A stretch of 64,000 nucleotides of DNA, taken from positions 516,260 to 580,259 of the forward strand of contig LNAC01000759.1 in NCBI GenBank assembly GCA_002007465.1, in the 5' to 3' direction. The notes under the pieces were generated by a model. That model searched no databases and was not told the DNA's origin. It saw nothing but the letters and a program-made list of their open reading frames with translations. A program made the translations under genes and the position numbers. This DNA comes from Ailurus styani (taxonomy: Eukaryota; Chordata; Mammalia; Carnivora; Ailuridae). This document shows positions 11,373 through 23,400 of the stretch, in pieces (within the stretch, counting starts at the first letter, position 1; each line of letters begins with the position of its first letter).

Positions 11373-11810
11373 GAGTACATGCCAAGGAGAAAATTTTTAA
11401 AGACTATTCAGTATTACGTGGTTTGTATTAGTAACAGTAGAAAAAATACTGCATATGACCATAAATTAGGAATGCGTCAAGAAATACAGCCATTCATTAG
11501 ATGGAATATTATGTGGCAATTAATAGGACATGTATATTTAGTTCCGTAAAAAGGATCTCCAGAACCTAATAAATAATTTTTAAAAAAAGAAGAGCTTTAT
11601 AATGTAAGTATAACCTGTCTTTAAATCTGTAAAAAAAAAAATTAAAAACGTATACATTCCTAAGGAAGTGGAGGAAAAAATGCAAAATTGGCCTAAAATC
11701 TAAAAGAATAGTAGGTAGTCTGCATTTTTTTTGAAGAGTGGGAAGTATGTTTGTTTAAATCTTAATAAATTTTTGATATGTGTACATGAATTTAAAATAT
11801 CTCTACCTAA
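11373..11810 (+). mobile_element. Older L1 3' end
   Basis: AATACAGCCATTCATTAGAT, GGAATATTATGTGGCAATTA, GGATCTCCAGAACCTAATAA: the old L1M 'template' of the ORF2 end, followed by a degenerate 3' UTR. It lies just after the younger tail at 11271-11372, so the younger copy probably landed in or beside it. Confidence 0.7.
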
Positions 11811-12704
11811 TGAACTCAATTTTTGTTTCTTTATTCACACTTAGATCTTGAAAATTATAAATATATAGAAGACATGTGCATTTAAATAAAGTTAAATTTA
11901 TCTGACAGAGTGTTTCACCTCAGTCACTATTGTTTCCTTTGGACAATATTTACTTTTTACCATATCCTCCCCAATTCCATATTTGTTGCCACAAAGCACT
12001 TTTGCACATTTTACCCAGAAAATTATGCTCTATAGAATAAGTCTGAAAGAAGAGAATCTACTATATTCAGCTTTGAAGCAGACTCCATGCATAAAATTTT
12101 CCTGTGGTAAAGCCAGATACAGATGCAGAGTGATTAAATAACAGAAATGAGAAACACAGAACTTGACCACATGTATGGTGTTTCTTCTTCCCTGTGGGAA
12201 TTTATTTAAGCAGTGATAACTTTTTTGGAACAGTATGAAATGCATTTATCATTCATGTATCATGGAGCGTGTTTACTTGGGCAAGAAATTCTTTTGAGAA
12301 ATTCAGACTCTCTAGAACAAAATAAACAACTTAAAAATGAAAATAAATATACCAAAGGTTGTCTTTACTTTATAAAAAATTGTATGCTTAATTTTACTAG
12401 CCTTGGAAGTATGTGTGTATGTGTGTGTGTGTAAGTATCTTATATATGCATACATATATTATATATACTATGCTTCATATCCTTATACACATATATATAC
12501 ATTGTAGATAGATAGATTGATTTTGCTTCATTGTTCAGTACTTTTGTATGTGAACATTTTTGTTTTTAATAAACTAGAAAGACATTTTAATAGCCACAAA
12601 AAGAAATAGTAATTTACAATATTCTATAGCATGATTTCTTTCAACTTTAACATAATATCTCTTTAACACCCACTGCAATGCTATAATGAAAATAATATTA
12701 AATA
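11811..12704. other. Single-copy interval with TG/TA repeats
   Basis: (TG)n at about 12412-12431 followed by a TATA/CATATA-rich stretch and (GATA)3 near 12508-12519. ORFs 12030-12245 (-) and 12213-12434 (+) overlap each other and the repeat, and show no family features. Confidence 0.5.
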
Positions 12705-12955
12705 TAACTCAAATTCTTGAATGCTTTCTGTATGCTCAGAGATTGTTCATAGCAATTTACATGAATTTAATAATATAATCTTGACAATAACTATGAAATA
12801 GATACTAATATTGTTTCTGGGTTTTTTGGCTGAGGAAAATGAGGAATGGAGAAAATTTCTCAGGGTCACCGAGAGAGCTAGTATGTGACTAAGCCTGGAT
12901 TGGAACCAGGCCACATGTCTTCCAATTGTATGTCTTTAAGTTCTATACTACACTT
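12705..12955 (-). mobile_element. MIR (near full length)
   Basis: Clear reverse-complement MIR: ATTTACATGAATTTAATAAT, ACTATGAAATAGATACTAAT, GAGGAAAATGAGGAATGGAG, TCTCAGGGTCACCGAGAGAG CTAGTATGTGAC, TGGATTGGAACCAGG, TTCTATACTACAC. Confidence 0.88.
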
Positions 12956-13159
12956 AAGTTGTAAAATGAGAAGTGGATAGCAAAAACATTCTGATCAATG
13001 AGAGTAACAGTCAGTAGGCTTATATTAGGTCTTTTGCTTTAAAATCCACTTGTTTTCATTGGAATTGACATTTTATTTTGACTGATTATTGTTATGGCAA
13101 CTTTGAGACAAGTCACACAAGATAAAATGAAGAACTAGAGGAGAACAGTTAAGATAGGG

Positions 13160-13312
13160 ATTGACAAAGTTTTCTCAGGGAATGCTAAACCTACTTATTA
13201 AAAGTACTTCTTATTCTGAGCCATGGAGATTCTGATTGGCAGGTTTTAGATGTGATATAGGTATCTATCTATATTTTAAATCTCCCCTGGAGTTTGGGTG
13301 TGATTTAGATCA
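13160..13312 (+). mobile_element. MER5A-like hAT DNA transposon remnant
   Basis: Partial agreement with the MER5A interior: TTATTAAAAGTAC, GCCATGGAGATTCTGATTGG, a degenerate centre, then TATTTTAAATCTCCCCTGGA. Terminal inverted repeats are too decayed to see. It would be non-autonomous and long inactive. Confidence 0.5.
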
Positions 13313-15378
13313 TAGGATTCCAATTCAACTTTTTTTTTGAGTTGTCACATGGTTATTATTTCAGTTTCTGAATTTTATGTTATTACTTAAACTGTAATCA
13401 GAGTTTTAAATTTTAACTCATTAATAAAAGATCTGTTTTTTAAAAATTTAATTAAATTTATTAATTTTGAGCATTTTCTACAAAGGGACCAATGTAGTGT
13501 TGCCCTGTAGTGAGCAATGTTTTAGTGGAAGTGTATGGTTTTATTTCTTCCATTCAAAGCTGCCTTTATTTTCTTTTCATTCTTATGTTTCTGAAACTAC
13601 ATACCTATTACAGTTGAAGGTTATGCGTAAAGCATATTTCTTTACTTTTCATTATTATTAAAGCAATAGTCATTTTGACTTGGGGAAACAGACTGCTCCT
13701 ACCTCCTTTTATTGCGTACTTTCTCCCCAGAAATGTAGAAACTGCGTAATATTTGTGTGAGGATACAGAGTTACAAGAGCTGGATTTGGGATGTCAATGG
13801 AGACTTTTGAAGCTAAGGTCATTGGTTCAGGAGGCTGCACCTTTGGGGGCAGGAATGAAACCATGTCCAGATAGATTACCAAGTCATCACTCCGAATAGA
13901 CAGTCTAAGAGGGAACAGAAACAGAAAAATTAAACTCAGATAAGAGAATATCAAGTGCAGAGAGGAAACCTAGGACGAAGATAATATTTTGAGTAGCTAA
14001 GGATTATTAAAGGTGGATTTTTAGCAGGTACCCACAAACTTAGCTCTGGATGAAAAGAAAATCCTGATATATTTCAGAACTCCATCTCTAGAGGCTTGTC
14101 TTTGCAAAGATGGAGGAGATGAATTGTAACGAATTGTATAGATAAGGATTACTAACCTTCTTTTTATTTGTTTCATATAGAAACCAACCAATCACTGTCA
14201 AAAGTAAAATTGAACAGGCTAGTACTCATATTAATTTATTCATATATACTCATAAATTGCTTTCATTCCTTGGTAATAGAGAAGTCAGAAGGTAAATGGT
14301 AGTAGCAAGTGAATTCTGAGCCAAAAGAAATTTGTTTTTTATATCATCCATGTTTTATTGGTGCAAATGATTTTCACATTGCAAGGGGATGTGCATAGAA
14401 TCCATAATGTCTAGTGTTTCCAGGTAAAGAGAGAGAACAAATTCTTTCTCACTTACCTTATTATTTTTTTCCATTGTAGAACTTGACTACCCACATTAGT
14501 GCTGACTGACTTTTCATACCATATTTATCAGATCTTTTGGCATTTGGAAAATTGTGCTTACTCAAAGAATAAAAAGGTTTTGGAACTAAACCACCTATCT
14601 GATAACAAGACTCAAATGATTTCATGACTGCAGTGGGAGAAAAATGTAATTATAAGGAAAAGCTAGATAAATCTGTATCAAGGATTTGATTTTTCTAACA
14701 AGAAGCTTAAGAAGTTCAGACTTAATCTATCAAATTCTATCATAGTCAGAATTGATTTTTTTTTCAGAATTCTTTGACTCTGATCATAATAGAGTTGCAT
14801 TTTAGGGGGAGAATATGTGAATGGAAAAAATGCAAGAAAAAGTCTTGAATTTTCCTAAGTCTCTATTAACTTAAAAAAAAATGATGCGTTTTTGGTTGGT
14901 TGTTGTTTTCTGTGTCTTATTCCTTATCCAGTAGAGAAGGAAATCATGTATTTTGGATCAATTATGGTTATTCCAAGAGCTGACATTTCTTTGTGCTCTT
15001 TCAGTTATAATAGCTGTTAGCTTATGTAATTCATACACTTAAATATGTTTTTTTAAAAAACCCCACTAATTTCTATATATGTTTAAAAATTTCAAGACAT
15101 ATAAAAATATAAGAATGCATTGCTTATTGTATCAAATTTTCTTAAATTTTGTTTATTTCATTAGGTCCTGAAGTGACTCACTAAATAATTTTTTTATAAA
15201 ATTTTTAATTGCCTGGTGTGAATAGTTGGACAAATAGAGATTTACCAAATTTATACAATGTTAATAAGACATTGACATTTGACTTTAACATAAATGTGAT
15301 TACAGAATGGATTATTTAATGAAGTTACTCAGATTCCAATAACTTATTGACTATTTTCTATGTAGAGTATTTGAATAC
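13313..15378. other. Single-copy interval, one weak exon candidate
   Basis: No repeat family recognised. The only coding-like stretch is the minus-strand ORF at 13709-13954, annotated separately. The rest is AT-rich with short homopolymers. Confidence 0.5.
13709..13904 (-). CDS. Weak candidate terminal exon, function unknown
   Basis: On the minus strand a pyrimidine-rich run ending CTCTTAG (a plausible 3' splice site, AG at 13906-13905) leads into 64 open codons ending in TAA at 13711-13709; an AATAAA hexamer overlaps the stop (13713-13708). The peptide, from RLSIRSDD to FLHFWGEST, has ordinary complexity and no domain I recognise. The segment is visibly less AT-rich than its surroundings. 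No upstream exon, promoter or second splice site is seen. It could equally be a chance ORF of 82 codons. I do not claim a gene. Confidence 0.2.
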
Positions 15379-15388
15379 TGAGTAAATG

Positions 15389-15390
<2 letters not shown>

Positions 15391-15440
<50 letters not shown>

Positions 15441-15620
15441 TCATTTGACACAGAGAGAGAGATTACAAGTAGGCAGAGAGGCAGGCAGAGAGAGAGAAGA
15501 GAGGAGGAAGCAGGCTCCCTGCTGAGCAGAGAGCCCGATGTGGGCCTCGATCCCAGGACCCTGGGATCATGACCTGAGCCGAAGGCAGCGGCTTTAACCC
15601 ACTGAGCCACCCAGGCGCCC
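15391..15620 (-). mobile_element. CAN-SINE, young mustelid type, very long poly-T
   Basis: A T tract of about 48 bases (15391-15438) opens the element. ATTACAAGTAGGCAGAGAGG and the inverted head ending CCACCCAGGCGCCC follow. Target duplication TGAGTAAATGCT (15379-15390) / same (15621-15632) is exact. Confidence 0.97.
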
Positions 15621-15632
15621 TGAGTAAATGCT

Positions 15633-16059
15633 TTAGCTGGTAGCTTTTAGTCTTTAAAAACCAAATATACTCACTTGTCCTTATTGATTTACCTTCAAAA
15701 TTAAGTTCTTTTGCTAAAATTTCACTCTAATGTTGGCATTTCAAATAAAGCTCTCTCAAGTTCCATCAGTTGGGAAGATAGCAGCCTATGATTCAGAGAT
15801 TTGAGATAATTTGAAAAGGAAAATACAGTAAAGTTTTTTTGAAATGGATCATGTTTCTGAAGAAGTAGCAGCAGCTCTCATAGCAGGCCAGTCTTGATAT
15901 GTGATTCTGGGAGTAATTTCTAAGAAAGAGCTTTATTGATTCTGCTCCTTTTGACATGGATGAAATACAAAGGGTATTGGAACTTTGACTGTAGTAATTG
16001 GGCCTGATTATCCATTTGATACAGGGATGCCTTCCTAATGAGGTCTAATAAAAATAAGC
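15633..16059. other. Single-copy interval between two SINEs
   Basis: No gene or repeat recognised. The two flanking SINEs are in the same (minus) orientation. Confidence 0.5.
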
Positions 16060-16077
16060 CTGAAGCTCAGATCTTTA

Positions 16078-16293
16078 TTTTTTTTAATGATTTTTTTTAA
16101 AGATTTTATTTATTTATTTGACACAGAGAGAGGGATTACAAGTAGGCAGAGAGGCAGGCAGAGAGACAGGAGAGAGGAGGAAGCAGGCTCTCTGCCGAGC
16201 AGAGAGCCTGATGCGGGCCTCGATCCCAGGACCCTGGGATCATGACCTGAGCTGAAGGCAGAGGCTTTAACCCACTGAGCCACCCAGGCGCCC
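16078..16293 (-). mobile_element. CAN-SINE, young mustelid type
   Basis: T-rich start, AGATTTTATTTATTTATTTG, GGATTACAAGTAGGC, inverted head ending GAGCCACCCAGGCGCCC. An exact 18-bp target duplication CTGAAGCTCAGATCTTTA lies at 16060-16077 and 16294-16311, showing recent insertion. Confidence 0.98.
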
Positions 16294-17589
16294 CTGAAGC
16301 TCAGATCTTTAGAGTGACCAGAGTGTACTGGTTATCTAGTTATAAAAGCTAATGGTTAACTATAGGCAGGATCAAGAAATAAAAACCCTCAGAAGGTAAT
16401 GTTTGGGCCATCCAATAAATAAGGAACCTGGCTGAGGTGTTTTACAATTGTTTCTTATAACTAGGTATTTAAAAATATGATGTGAGGGGTTCTGATTCAA
16501 GATGGTGATGTGGCAGGATCCTGAATTCACTTCCCATAGACACAAAAATCTATAGCTACGTATACAAATTTCCTCTGAAAGAAACCCAGAAACTAGCTGA
16601 GCAACTCCTACACATGGAGAAATGGGCGGGGCGGGGGGGGGAACCCACAGCAAAGTGAGCAGGAAAGGCTAAGACACAATCTTGCCATAACTGCCATCAC
16701 TAGTGCAGTGGCCCATAATCAGGAGAAACTCACATTCTGGCTTCTCCATGAGGAATGAAGTGTTTGAATCCTGCTACTGATGCTGCAACTTTTAAGACCC
16801 CTATATGAGAGATGAGTCTGCAAAACACCTAATATTAAAAGCCAACAGGGCTTGCATCCATGAGACCCACAAGGGTGTAGCAAACTGAGAAACGGTTTTT
16901 AAAGGCTCATGCAGACTGACCTAGCTACCCCACAGGACCCAGAGCAGAGGCAGCTTACTGAAAAACACCCAGCCTTTTTGCGAAAGAAGCCTATTTGCTT
17001 ATAATAAAACTTTGAACTGAGGGACAGACATCTAATGTAACACACATCTGGGAATCTACTGAAATACTTTCTAAAGATGGAAGCCAGAGAGTGGCATCTT
17101 CACACATTCTCTTCGTACTGCTCCAGGTGGTGAGTATCTATCTCCTCAGGGAGCTTGTACACATCAGGAGCCCTGATTTTTGTGGCTACAATCCAGGGTA
17201 CACCCCAGGATCTTTTGACTCTGGTGACCAATTGGACTTTCATTGGAAGTTTCCATAGGATTGTAACAAACAAATAAAGGGTTGTAAGAAACTTCCAATC
17301 AGCCAGATTCTAGGTGCTCACTGACATCCTCTCCTTTTGGACACTGACAGGTCTTGTGACACTCTCAACTGCAGGGAACCAATAAGAATAAAGTAACCTG
17401 CTTCGACAATCACTTGGTTTAAGAGAGAGCCAAGAACCAAGGCAGAGTTGAATGATAAAGTTCATCTATTAACAAGGCCATTTCTTCTAGTGGAAAAGGT
17501 GGCTGTTTAATTTATTGCTTAGAAAACAACACAGAGAATCAAGGAAAAGGAAGATGCTGAGGAATATGTTCCAATTTAAACAACAACAA

Positions 17590-18420
17590 GATAAAACTTC
17601 AGGAAATAAACCTTAATGAAATGGAGGTAAGTGATTTACTTGATGAAGAGTTTAAAATAATGGTCATAAAGATGTTCATGAAGTCAGAAGTCAGTGAGAA
17701 TAAAAAAAAATATATATATAAGAAAGTGCCAAAGAGAAATCACAGACTTAGGATTTCTTCTAGGATAAATTCCTAGAAATACACTTTTTTAAAAGAATGA
17801 ATCACAAAGAACACAACTTCACTGAAAAATATAATTGTGGAGTTCATCAGCAGATTAGATGAAGCAGAAGAAAGGATTAATGAATGCAAAAACAAGTCAA
17901 TGACATTCATCCTATGAGAAAAGAATTAAAAAGAGTATAGGAAGCCTAAGGGACTAATGAGCTAACATCAAGCAGACCAACATTCACATTATAGGACTCC
18001 TAAAAGGAGAATAGAGAGAAAAGGGCAGAAAATTTGTCTGTGGAAATAATGGCTAAATACTTCCCTAACATGGGGAATTCCCAAACAGATATCCACATTT
18101 GGGGGGCCCATAGAGTTCCAAGTAAGATGAATTTAAAGACAAGGAGAAAATATTTTATGTATGTATGTATTTGTGTATATATGTATTTATGTATTTTTAA
18201 GAAGACAGTGTTAAAAGCATAAACAGAAAACATGTTACATACAAGGGAATCCCAATAAGACAACGAGTAGATTTTTCAGCAGAATCTTTCAAGGCCAGAA
18301 AGGAATGACACAATACATTCAAAATGATGAAAGAAAAAATCTGACAGCCAAGAATACTCTACCCAGCAATTTGAAGGAGGCATAAGGAAAGCTAAAGGAG
18401 TTCATTACCGCTAGAGAGGG
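17590..18420 (+). pseudogene. L1 ORF1 remnant
   Basis: ORF1 encodes the L1 RNA-binding chaperone. Here only nucleotide-level resemblance remains: coiled-coil-like A/G-rich sequence, then GAATACTCTACCCAGCAATT and GCTAAAGGAGTTCATTACC of the C-terminal region. A TATG/TATT repeat at about 18155-18200 and numerous stops interrupt it. Confidence 0.6.
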
Positions 18421-18870
18421 GCGAATAAAAATGTAGAACTTTAGATTACATTCAAACTTAAGTTAACTTAAAATAGACTGTTATAAATATAAGGAAATGA
18501 TTGCCTTAAATGACACATTAGAACAGATGGACTTAATAGACATAAATAGGACATTCTATCCAGACTCAACAGAAAACTCTACATATATATATAAAACTTC
18601 TGAATATATCAGAAAAAAACTCTTGATAAATTTAAGTAGATTGAAATAATATCAAGCATTTTTTTACCACAATAGCAGAAGCTAGAAATCAATTAAAAGA
18701 ATTAAACTGGAAAGTTCACAAGTATGAGATTAAACAATATTTACTGAATAAACCAATGGCTCAAAAAAGAAATCAAAATAGAACATCTTAACAAATGAAA
18801 GTGATGATAACAACACACCAAAACTTAGACTACACAGCAAAAGCATTTCTAAGAAGAATGTAACAGCAAT

Positions 18871-19061
18871 TTTTTTTAAAGATTTTATTTATTTGACAGA
18901 GAGAAAGAGATCACAAGTAGGCAGAGAGACAGGCAGAGAAAAAGGGGGAAGCAGGCTCCCTGCTGAGCAGAGAGCCTGATGCGGGCCTTGATCCCAGGAC
19001 CCTGAGATCATGACCTGAGCTGAAGGCAGAAGCTTAACCCACTGAGCCACCCAGGCGCCCC
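18871..19061 (-). mobile_element. CAN-SINE inserted in L1 ORF2 remnant
   Basis: TTTAAAGATTTTATTTATTT, GATCACAAGTAGGCAGAGAG and inverted head CCACCCAGGCGCCC. It splits the L1 phrase for 'TTTATAGCAATAAATG'; the target duplication is degenerate (TGTAACAGCAAT / AGTTATAGGAAT). The 68-codon minus ORF 18889-19095 is SINE read-through. Confidence 0.93.
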
Positions 19062-19517
19062 AGTTATAGGAATAATTAGCTATACTTATAAACAAGAGAT
19101 TTCTCCAATAAATAACTTAACTTTACACATCAAGGAACTAAACAAAGAAGAACAAATTACACCAAAGGTTAATAGGAAGAAGGAAATAGCAAAGATCAGG
19201 GCAGAAATAAATTAAATAGACACTAAAAGACAATTGAAAAGATCAATGAAACTTAGAGTTGGTTTTTAGAAAAGATAAATAACAGACCTTTAGCTAAGTT
19301 CACCAGGAAAACAAGAGGAAGATCTCAAATAAGTAAAATCAGAAAAAAATAGGAAATGTTACAACAGATATCACACAAATGCAAAGAATCATAAGAGACT
19401 ACTCTGAACACTATATATCAGCAAAGTGGACAACCTAGAAGAAATGGATAAATTCTTAGAAGTACGTAATCTTCTAAGAATGAATCATGAAGAAATTAAA
19501 AAAAAAAAAAGAACAGA

Positions 19518-19757
19518 GTGATTACTGGTAAGGTGACTAAATCAGTAATTAAAAACCTTCCAACAAACGAAGTTCTGGAACCAGATGGCTTCACTGGTAA
19601 ATTTCGCCAAATACTTAAGGAAGATTTAATACCAATTATTTTCAAACTCAACCAAAAAATAGAAGAGGACAGGACATTTCCCAACTCATTCCACAAGGTC
19701 AGCATTGTATTGATACCACAACCAGACAAGGACCCTACAAGAAAAGAAAATTATGGG
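19518..19757 (+). pseudogene. L1 ORF2 fragment (start of reverse transcriptase)
   Basis: About 80 open codons read as the N-terminal fingers of L1 reverse transcriptase: KNLPTNEVLEPDGFTGKF, a KIEEDRTFPNSFHKVSIVLI P stretch, then PDKDPTRKENYGP. The catalytic Asp motifs lie downstream and are deleted. The frame then runs into 3' UTR sequence, so the end of the 115-codon ORF (19518-19865) is not L1 protein. Confidence 0.8.
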
Positions 19758-20219
19758 CCAAATCCCTGTAATTTCTTCTCACTTATAGTGAAATCTAAAA
19801 CATGTAACTTATATATGCAGAGAACGGATTGGTTGTTGCCAGAGACAGGAGTGGGTAGTGGGTAACATGAGTGAAGGTAGTTAAAAGGTACAAACTTTCA
19901 GTTATAATAAATGCATTTTGGAGATGTAATATATGGGTGACTAACATTAACTGTATTGAATATTTGAAATTGCTTAGAGAGTAAATCTTAAAAGTTCTCA
20001 TCACTAAAAAAATTTATAACTGTGTGGTAATGGATGTTAGCTAGACTTATTGTGATTATTTTACAGTATATTGAGTTATTATGTTGTACCACTGCAACTA
20101 AAATAATGTATGTAAATTATATTTCAATTTAAAAAATCATGAGGGATCTGAATTGCAATAATGAATTTAGTACTTTAAAATTAATTAAATTTAATAACAT
20201 ATTTGGGTTTGTCTTTTTT

Positions 20220-20415
20220 AAAAAATGGTTTGTTTATTCAAGAGAGAGAGAGAGTACATAAGGAGGGACAGAGGGAGAGAGAGAAAGATATAGAATCCTC
20301 AAGCAGACTCCCCACTGAATGGGGAGTCCAATGCAGGGCTTGATCCCAGAACCCTGTGATCATGACCTGAACCAAAATCAAGAGTCAGATGCTCAACTGA
20401 GCTATCAGGTGTCCC
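20220..20415 (-). mobile_element. CAN-SINE (older type)
   Basis: GGTTTGTTTATTCAAGAGAG, CTGAATGGGGAGTCC, inverted head ending GAGCTATCAGGTGTCCC. Target duplication TGGGTTTGTCTTTTTTAA (20204-20221) / TGGGTTTGCTTTTTTTAA (20416-20432) includes T-rich ends, so the left edge is uncertain by ~8 bp. Confidence 0.92.
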
Positions 20416-20429
20416 TGGGTTTGCTTTTT

Positions 20430-23400
20430 TTAAGATTTTTTTTTTTAGATCCATTTTAGGTTCACAGAAAAATAAAGGTGGAGGTATAGAGATTCCTCAT
20501 ACAACCCCTGTCCTCCACCTGAATAGTCTCCTCCATTATCAACATCCCCCACCATTATGGTACATTTATTACAATTGATGAGCCTACATTGATACATCCC
20601 AATTACTGAAGTCCATAGTTTACATTTGGTTCACTTTTGGTGTTGTACATTCTGTGGGTTTAGACAAATGTATAATGTTGTGTATCCATCATTATAGTAT
20701 CATACAGAGTACTTGTGGTGTCCTAAAAGTTTTTTGTACCCCCATTAGCCATCTCTCCCACTCTTCTTCAACCATGACAACAATTGAAGTTTTTAGAATC
20801 TCTATGGCTTTCCCTTTTCCAGAATATTATACAGTTGGGTCATACAGTTTGTAGCCTTTTCAGATTGGCCTTCTTCACTTGGTAATATACATTTAAGTGT
20901 CTTCCATGTATTTTCATGAGTTGATAGTTCAGTTCTTTTCAGTGCTGAATAATATTTCATTGTCTGGATGTACCACAGTTTATTTATGCAGTCACTGACA
21001 GAAAAACATCTTGGTTGCTTCCAAGTTTTGGCAGTTATGATAAAGCTTCTATAACTTCTCTGTGCAGGTTATTATGTGAACATAAGTTTTCAATTCCTTT
21101 GGATAAATAACCAAGGAGTGCAATTGCTGAGTCACATGTTAAGAATATATTTAGATTTGTAAGGGATTTCCAAACTGTCTTCCAAGGTACTGTACTATTT
21201 TGTATTCCCACCAGCCATGAATGAGAGTTCCTATTGCTTCAGATTTTCACCAGCATTTGGTGGTGTTGGTTTTGTGGATTTGACCATCTAATAGGTGTGT
21301 AGTTGTGTCTTATTGTTCTTTCAATTTGCATTTCCCACATATAATGTGGAGCATCTTTTCACGTGTTTATTTTCCATCTGTATATCTTCTTTGGTGAGAT
21401 ATCTTTGAAGGTCTTTGACCCATTTTTTAATTATTTTGTTGTTGTTGTTGAGTTTTTAAGTATTCTTTGTATATTTCAGATACGAGTTTGTTTGTTTTTT
21501 AATCAGATGTGTCTTTTGTGAATATTTTCTCCTAGTATGTGACTTGTGTTCCAATTTTCTTGTCATTTTCTCTCACAGAGCAGAAGGTATTAATTTAGTG
21601 AAATCAAGCTTATTGATTCCTTCTTTCATGGATTATACCTTCAGTATTGTACCTAAAGAGTCATTGCCATATTCAAGGTCTTTATGTTTTCTCCTACATT
21701 TTCTTCTAGGAGTTTTGTAGTTTTGTGTTTTGCACTTAGATCTATAGTACATTATGAGTTAATTTTTGTTAAGGATATAAGGTCTGTGTCTAATTTATAT
21801 ATACTTTCCCCCAGTATGGATGTCCAGTTATTCCAGAAACATTTGTTGAAAAGACTATCTTAAATCCATTGTATTGCCTTTGCTCCTTTGTCACAGATCA
21901 GTTGACTATTATTTATAGGGGTCTATTTCTGGACTCTCTTCTGTTCTATTGATCTCTTTGGTTATTATTTTCCCAATACCACACTGTTTCGATTACTGTA
22001 GCTTTATAATTCTTGAAGTTGTGTAGTATAACTCCTCCAACTTTGTTCTTCTCCTTCAATATCATTTGGCTATTGTGAGTCTTTTGCCTCTTCATACACA
22101 TTTAGAATAATTTTGTTGATATCCACAAAATAACTTGTTGGGATTTTGATTGGGACTTCATTGAATATATGAATCAGGTTTGGAATAACTGACATCTTGA
22201 CAATTTTAAGTCTTCCTATACATGAACATGAAATATTTTCCCATTTATTTAGTTCTTTGATTTTGCTCATCAGAGTTTTTCATTTTTTTAATGTAGGTTT
22301 TGTATGTATTTTATTAGATTCATACCTAGGTACCTATGTTGGGGTGTGCTAACATAAATGACATTGTGCTTTTAATTTCAAATCGCTCTTGTTCATTGCT
22401 GATGTATAGGAAAGTGATTGACTTTTGTGCATTAAACTTGCATCCTGCAACTTGCTGTAAGTGTTTATTAATTCCTGGAGTTTTCCTCTGTAAATTCTTT
22501 CAGAATTTCTACATAGATTATTATGTCATTTATGAAAAAAACAGTTTTATTTATTCCATCCAATTTTGTGTATGTTTAATTCCTTTATCTTGTCTTTTTG
22601 TGTTAGCCAATACTTCCAACATGATGTTGAGAAGAATGGTGAGAGAAGACATTTCTTATTTCTGATTTTAATGGAAGGCTCGAGTTTTTTCAACATTAAG
22701 TATGAGGTTTGCTGTAGGTTTTTATAGATTTTTTTTACCAAATTGAGGAAATTTCTCTTTATTCCTAGTTTGTTTTATATTATGAGTGAATGTTGGATTT
22801 TGTAAATGCTTTCTATACATCTATGGAAATGATCATGTGATTTTTCTTTTTGCCTGTTGATGTGATGGATTACTTTAACTAGTTTTTGAAAGTTAAATCA
22901 GGGGCGCCTGGGTGGCTCAGTGGCTTAAAGCCTCTGCTTTCGGCTCAGGTCATGATCTCAGGGTCCTGGGATCGAGGCCCATATCGGGCTCTCTGCTCGG
23001 CAGGAAGCCTGCTTCCTCCTCTCTCTCTGCCTACTTGTGATCTCTCTCTCTCTGTGTCAAATAAAGAAATAAAATCTTTAAAAAAAAAAAAAAAAAAAAG
23101 AAAGTTAAATCAGCTTGCATACCTGGGGAAAATGCCACTAGATTATGGTGTACAATTCTTTTATCCATTGTTAGGTTCAGTTTGCTAATATTTTGTTCTG
23201 GATTTTTGAATCTATATTCATGAGAGATATTAGTCTATAGCTTTCTTTTTTGTAAAGGCCTTTGTCTGGGTTTGGTATTAGGGAATGCTGGCTTCATTGT
23301 GTGAGTTAGGAAGTATCTCCTCTTCTTCTATTTTGAAAGAAATTATAGAGAATTTATATGATTTCTTTCTTAAATATTTAATAGAATTCACCAGTAAACA

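Larger units (their letters stand above)
16480..20140 (+). mobile_element. L1 with 5' UTR but two internal deletions
   Basis: Starts with an L1M-type 5' UTR (AAGATGGTGATGTGGCAGGA, TTTCCTCTGAAAGAAACCCA G), followed by ORF1-like sequence (about 17590-18420). It then jumps near 18500 into the C-terminal endonuclease region of ORF2 (CTTAAATGACACATTAGAAC). ORF2 runs to about 19757 and jumps again to the last ~380 bp (GAGAACGGATTGGTTGTTGC, TTATGTTGTACCACTGCAAC). A SINE sits at 18871-19061. All frames are closed by many stops. Confidence 0.85.

Noticed and set aside
16619..16643. G-rich run as a possible quadruplex or promoter
   Set aside because: GGGCGGGGCGGGGGGGG sits inside an old L1 5' UTR with no other promoter features; probably a local G-tract expansion.
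22901..22980. tRNA gene suggested by A and B boxes
   Set aside because: The boxes belong to the tRNA-derived SINE head; no cloverleaf, anticodon arm or acceptor stem pairs properly.
22886..23188. 100-codon plus ORF with 'GWLSGLKPLLSAQ'-like text
   Set aside because: The same peptide text recurs at 18889, 44624 and 50756 because it is the translation of the CAN-SINE head, not a gene family.
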